The translations under genes were made by a program, and so were the position numbers. Positions 61,591 to 64,000 of a stretch of 64,000 nt of DNA are shown piece after piece (position 1 is the stretch's first letter; each line of letters begins with the position of its first letter). The stretch lies in NCBI RefSeq assembly GCF_028595285.1, contig NZ_JAQQXQ010000011.1:42585-106584 (forward strand), given 5' to 3'. The notes under the pieces were generated by a model, which made no database searches, was not told where the DNA came from, and saw only the letters and a list, made by a program, of their open reading frames with translations. This DNA comes from Erythrobacter fulvus. GTDB taxonomy: Bacteria; Pseudomonadota; Alphaproteobacteria; Sphingomonadales; Sphingomonadaceae.

Positions 61591-62916
61591 ATGTCGACGA
61601 AGCAGGTTGTTGAGCGAAAGATCGCGGAGCTGCGTCCCTATGCGCGCAACGCTCGCACACACTCCAGAAAGCAAATCGCCCAGATCGCGCGGTCGATCGA
61701 GCGCTTCGGGTTCACCAATCCGGTGCTCGTTTCGGACGAGGGCGAGATCATTGCAGGGCACGGCCGGGTCGAGGCGGCGATGACGCTTGGCATCAAGTCG
61801 GTCCCGACGCTGGCCCTGTCGCATCTCTCCGAGACTGAGCGGCGCGCCTATGTGCTTGCCGACAACAAGCTCGCGCTCAACGCAGGGTGGGACAAGGAGG
61901 TGCTGGCGATTGAACTGCAGGCGCTGGTCGATCTCGAGTTTGACACCGAACTGACGGGGTTCAGTCTTGCCGAGGTCGATTTCGTTCTGGACGAGGCAGG
62001 AGAATCCGATCCGCAAGGTTCAGATAAGGCTGAAGATGCAGTGCCAACCGTCTCGGACACACCCGTGTCAAGGCATGGCGATCTCTGGATTCTCGGCAAT
62101 CACCGGCTGCTGTGCGGCGACACGCAGCGGGCGCTCGATATTGAGCGGCTGATGGGCGGAGAGCGCGCCGACATGGTGTTCACTGACCCGCCCTACAATG
62201 TCGCGATCGACGGCAATGTTTGCGGGCTTGGTTCGGTCAAGCACCGCGAGTTCGCCTTTGCCAGCGGCGAGATGAACCGGACGCAATTCGTTGCGTTCCT
62301 CACATCGACCCTCAGGAACATGGCCGCGGTCATGCGCGACGGCGCTATTGCCTATGTCTGCATGGACTGGCGCCACATGGGAGAACTGGTCGAGGCGGGC
62401 CAGGCCAGCTTTACCGAGCTAAAGAACCTTGTGGTCTGGAACAAGACCAACGGCGGGATGGGCGCGTTCTATCGTTCCAAGCACGAGCTCATCTTCGTGT
62501 TCAAACAGGGCACTGCTGCGCATACCAACAGCTTTGGGCTTGGCGAGACCGGGCGTTATCGTACCAATGTCTGGGATTATGCGGGTATTTCCTCGATCAG
62601 CGCCGGCCGCTCTGATGAGTTGGCTATGCACCCTACGGTCAAACCCGTTGCTCTAATCGCCGATGCTCTGCGCGATTGCTCGCGCCGCGGCGAGATCGTG
62701 CTCGACGGGTTCGGTGGCTCGGGCAGCACGCTGATCGCGGCGCAGAAGACCGGGCGCAAGGCGCGCCTCATCGAATACGATCCACTCTATTGCGACACGA
62801 TCATCCGGCGCTGGCAGGAGTACACCGGCAAGACCGCCCGGCTCGACGCAACGGGTGCTCCGTTCGAAGAGGTTGCCGACCAGCGCCTCGGTCTTGACCT
62901 GGAGGCTGCCGAATGA
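61591..62916 (+). CDS. ParB-domain site-specific DNA methyltransferase
   Basis: 441 aa. N-terminal ParB/Srx-like domain (LRPYARNARTHSRKQIAQIA, VLVSDEGEIIAGHGRVEAA, residues 14-64). C-terminal N6-adenine/N4-cytosine methyltransferase with catalytic DPPY (199-202) and later SAM-binding FGGSGSTLIAAQKTGRKARL (order typical of the beta class). ATG 61591 follows AGAGGG; TTG 61585 is an alternative. No restriction partner is adjacent. This gene type commonly stands before DUF5681 and terminase genes in alphaproteobacterial prophages. Confidence 0.92.
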   Translation: MSTKQVVERKIAELRPYARNARTHSRKQIAQIARSIERFGFTNPVLVSDEGEIIAGHGRVEAAMTLGIKSVPTLALSHLSETERRAYVLADNKLALNAGWDKEVLAIELQALVDLEFDTELTGFSLAEVDFVLDEAGESDPQGSDKAEDAVPTVSDTPVSRHGDLWILGNHRLLCGDTQRALDIERLMGGERADMVFTDPPYNVAIDGNVCGLGSVKHREFAFASGEMNRTQFVAFLTSTLRNMAAVMRDGAIAYVCMDWRHMGELVEAGQASFTELKNLVVWNKTNGGMGAFYRSKHELIFVFKQGTAAHTNSFGLGETGRYRTNVWDYAGISSISAGRSDELAMHPTVKPVALIADALRDCSRRGEIVLDGFGGSGSTLIAAQKTGRKARLIEYDPLYCDTIIRRWQEYTGKTARLDATGAPFEEVADQRLGLDLEAAE

Positions 62917-63773
62917 GCCAGCCCGATCGCGAGGAAGAGCATCGCGAACCAGAGCAAGAAAACAACATCGTTCCGTACAAAGTCGGATATGGCAAGCCGC
63001 CGGTCGAGCACCGGTTCCAGAAGGGACAGTCCGGCAATCCCAAGGGGCGGGTCAAGGGATCTACCAACAAGCCCAAGGTGAACACTGGGCACGGCATGCG
63101 CGCGGCCGAGGAATACCTGCGCTACGAGGCCTATCGCCCAGTGACCCTTCGCGAGGACGGCCAGCTTATCGAACTTCCCGCTATTCAGGCGGTGTTTCGT
63201 GCAATGGGTGTGGCTGCCATGAAGGGAAACCGGTTCGCGCAGAAAACGCTGGCAGAGCTTGTCACCGGGCTTGAGCAACGCGATGCCGATGCCCGATTCG
63301 AGCTCATGGGCAACGCGCTCGACTACAAGAAGAGCTGGTCTGACGAGATCGAGCGATGCGAGAAGCTCGGGCTTCCCGTTCCCGAGCCCATTCCGCATCC
63401 AGACGACATTATCATCGATCCGCGCAATGGTGGGGTCCGTATCCTTGGCCCGCAGACCAAGGAGGAGAAGACGCACTATGATAAGGCCACCGCTCGACGC
63501 ATCGAGGCGCAGGAAGAAGTGAGCTACTTCGCCGACAAGTATCGCAAGGCGCGCAGCGAGAAGAACAGGCAGCTCTATCTTGAGAACTGGCACTGGGAGC
63601 AGCGAATGTTCGACATCATCAACGACGCCATGCCCGAGCGGTACAAAATGAAGCTCAAGGATCGCTCATACCGCGAAGGCGTCTCGCGAGCGGGCGAGAC
63701 GACGACAGAGTTCTTCGAAGATCGAAAGCGACCGCCCGAGGAGCGCAAGTGGAGGGATTACGTGGGAGACTAA
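62913..63773 (+). CDS. DUF5681 domain-containing protein
   Basis: 286 aa. The N-terminal DUF5681 signature is clear: VGYGKPPVEHRFQKGQSGNP KGRVKGSTNKPK (residues 25-56). The rest is highly charged and helical (FADKYRKARSEKNRQLYLEN) without known motifs. The ATG overlaps the methyltransferase stop (ATGA). In phages and prophages of related bacteria this family typically precedes the terminase large subunit, so packaging genes may follow beyond the window. Confidence 0.87.
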   Translation: MSQPDREEEHREPEQENNIVPYKVGYGKPPVEHRFQKGQSGNPKGRVKGSTNKPKVNTGHGMRAAEEYLRYEAYRPVTLREDGQLIELPAIQAVFRAMGVAAMKGNRFAQKTLAELVTGLEQRDADARFELMGNALDYKKSWSDEIERCEKLGLPVPEPIPHPDDIIIDPRNGGVRILGPQTKEEKTHYDKATARRIEAQEEVSYFADKYRKARSEKNRQLYLENWHWEQRMFDIINDAMPERYKMKLKDRSYREGVSRAGETTTEFFEDRKRPPEERKWRDYVGD

Positions 63774-63797
63774 GCGGGTGCCACTGGTAGGTTGAGA

Positions 63798-63989
63798 TCA
63801 GCCATTCGTCGAAGGATCGTCGTGTCTCATCGTCAACAGCTTATCGCGCGCCGATGAAAGATCGATCGCCACGAACGTGAAGCCCGAAAGGTCACTCAGC
63901 TCGAGTGCCTTTTCCACCAAGTCCAGAATGCGCGGAGCGGGCTCAGAACTGTCGCAAGCCCCGGGTGGAGTTGCCCCCTTGTCGGTCAT
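63798..63989 (-). CDS. Small hypothetical protein
   Basis: 63 aa starting at ATG 63989 after AGAGGA, on the strand opposite to its neighbours. Composition is acidic and helical (PRILDLVEKALELSDLSGFT). No family recognised. Coding status is plausible because of the good ribosome site, but unproven. Confidence 0.45.
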   Translation of the reverse strand: MTDKGATPPGACDSSEPAPRILDLVEKALELSDLSGFTFVAIDLSSARDKLLTMRHDDPSTNG

Positions 63990-64000
63990 GATGATCCTCT

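Overview
The window is GC-rich DNA from an alphaproteobacterium, most likely a sphingomonad of the Erythrobacteraceae/Sphingomonadaceae type. This is judged from the protein families and gene order (a flagellar cluster with an FlbD-like activator, a TonB receptor/IclR catabolic island, an M1 peptidase with a DUF6702-like neighbour). It was read by eye, with no database search.

Positions 1-29.7 kb are a near-complete flagellar cluster. A divergent MotA/ExbB-like gene is cut by the left edge. A sigma-54 promoter with an upstream CGGCAA/TTGCCG inverted repeat then drives flgBCDEFGHI-flgJ-flgKL-motAB and a co-directional S41 peptidase, mostly with 1-4 base stop/start overlaps. A second S41 lipoprotein peptidase follows. 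Flagellin (fliC, minus strand) ends in a clear terminator. It is divergent from a sigma-54 activator (flbD-like) that starts the second long unit: fliE-F-G-H-I-J-K-L-M-N-O-P-Q-R, flhB, fliD, fliS. flhA, fliA, flhF and chemotaxis genes are not in the window. Notable features are short FlgD and FlgE, a FliM without the usual CheY-binding N-terminus, and FlhB with NPLH instead of NPTH.

Positions 29.7-40.6 kb are ordinary chromosomal genes: an alpha/beta hydrolase, a polysaccharide flippase with a FemAB/GNAT-like transferase, a flavin reductase, glutathione-dependent formaldehyde dehydrogenase with a small cysteine-rich protein, an M1 metallopeptidase with a DUF6702-like partner, and a GAF-PAS-GGDEF-EAL c-di-GMP enzyme.

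Positions 40.6-48.9 kb look like one IclR-controlled catabolic regulon of unknown substrate. One arm is TonB receptor-wrbA-VOC-hydrolase-MetE-like enzyme, a second is CoA-transferase-iclR, and a third is a divergent citryl-CoA lyase. Two almost identical paired operators (TTCG-N5-CGAA, repeated at 19 bp) sit over two sigma-70-like promoters in the same geometry, which ties the three transcripts together.

Positions 48.9-60 kb hold an AceE/transketolase-like enzyme, two divergent L,D-transpeptidases, beta-oxidation enzymes (fadH, enoyl-CoA hydratase, acyl-CoA dehydrogenase), a TPR-like protein and a lipoprotein hydrolase.

From about 60.0 kb the content changes to a mobile or prophage-like segment that runs off the right edge. 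It has an AT-richer patch with inverted and tandem CAGGGAA repeats (four copies at exactly 22 bp), an ImmA/IrrE-XRE pair with a palindromic operator, a ParB-domain DNA methyltransferase, a DUF5681 protein and a small ORF. No tRNA, rRNA, CRISPR array or complete insertion sequence was seen.
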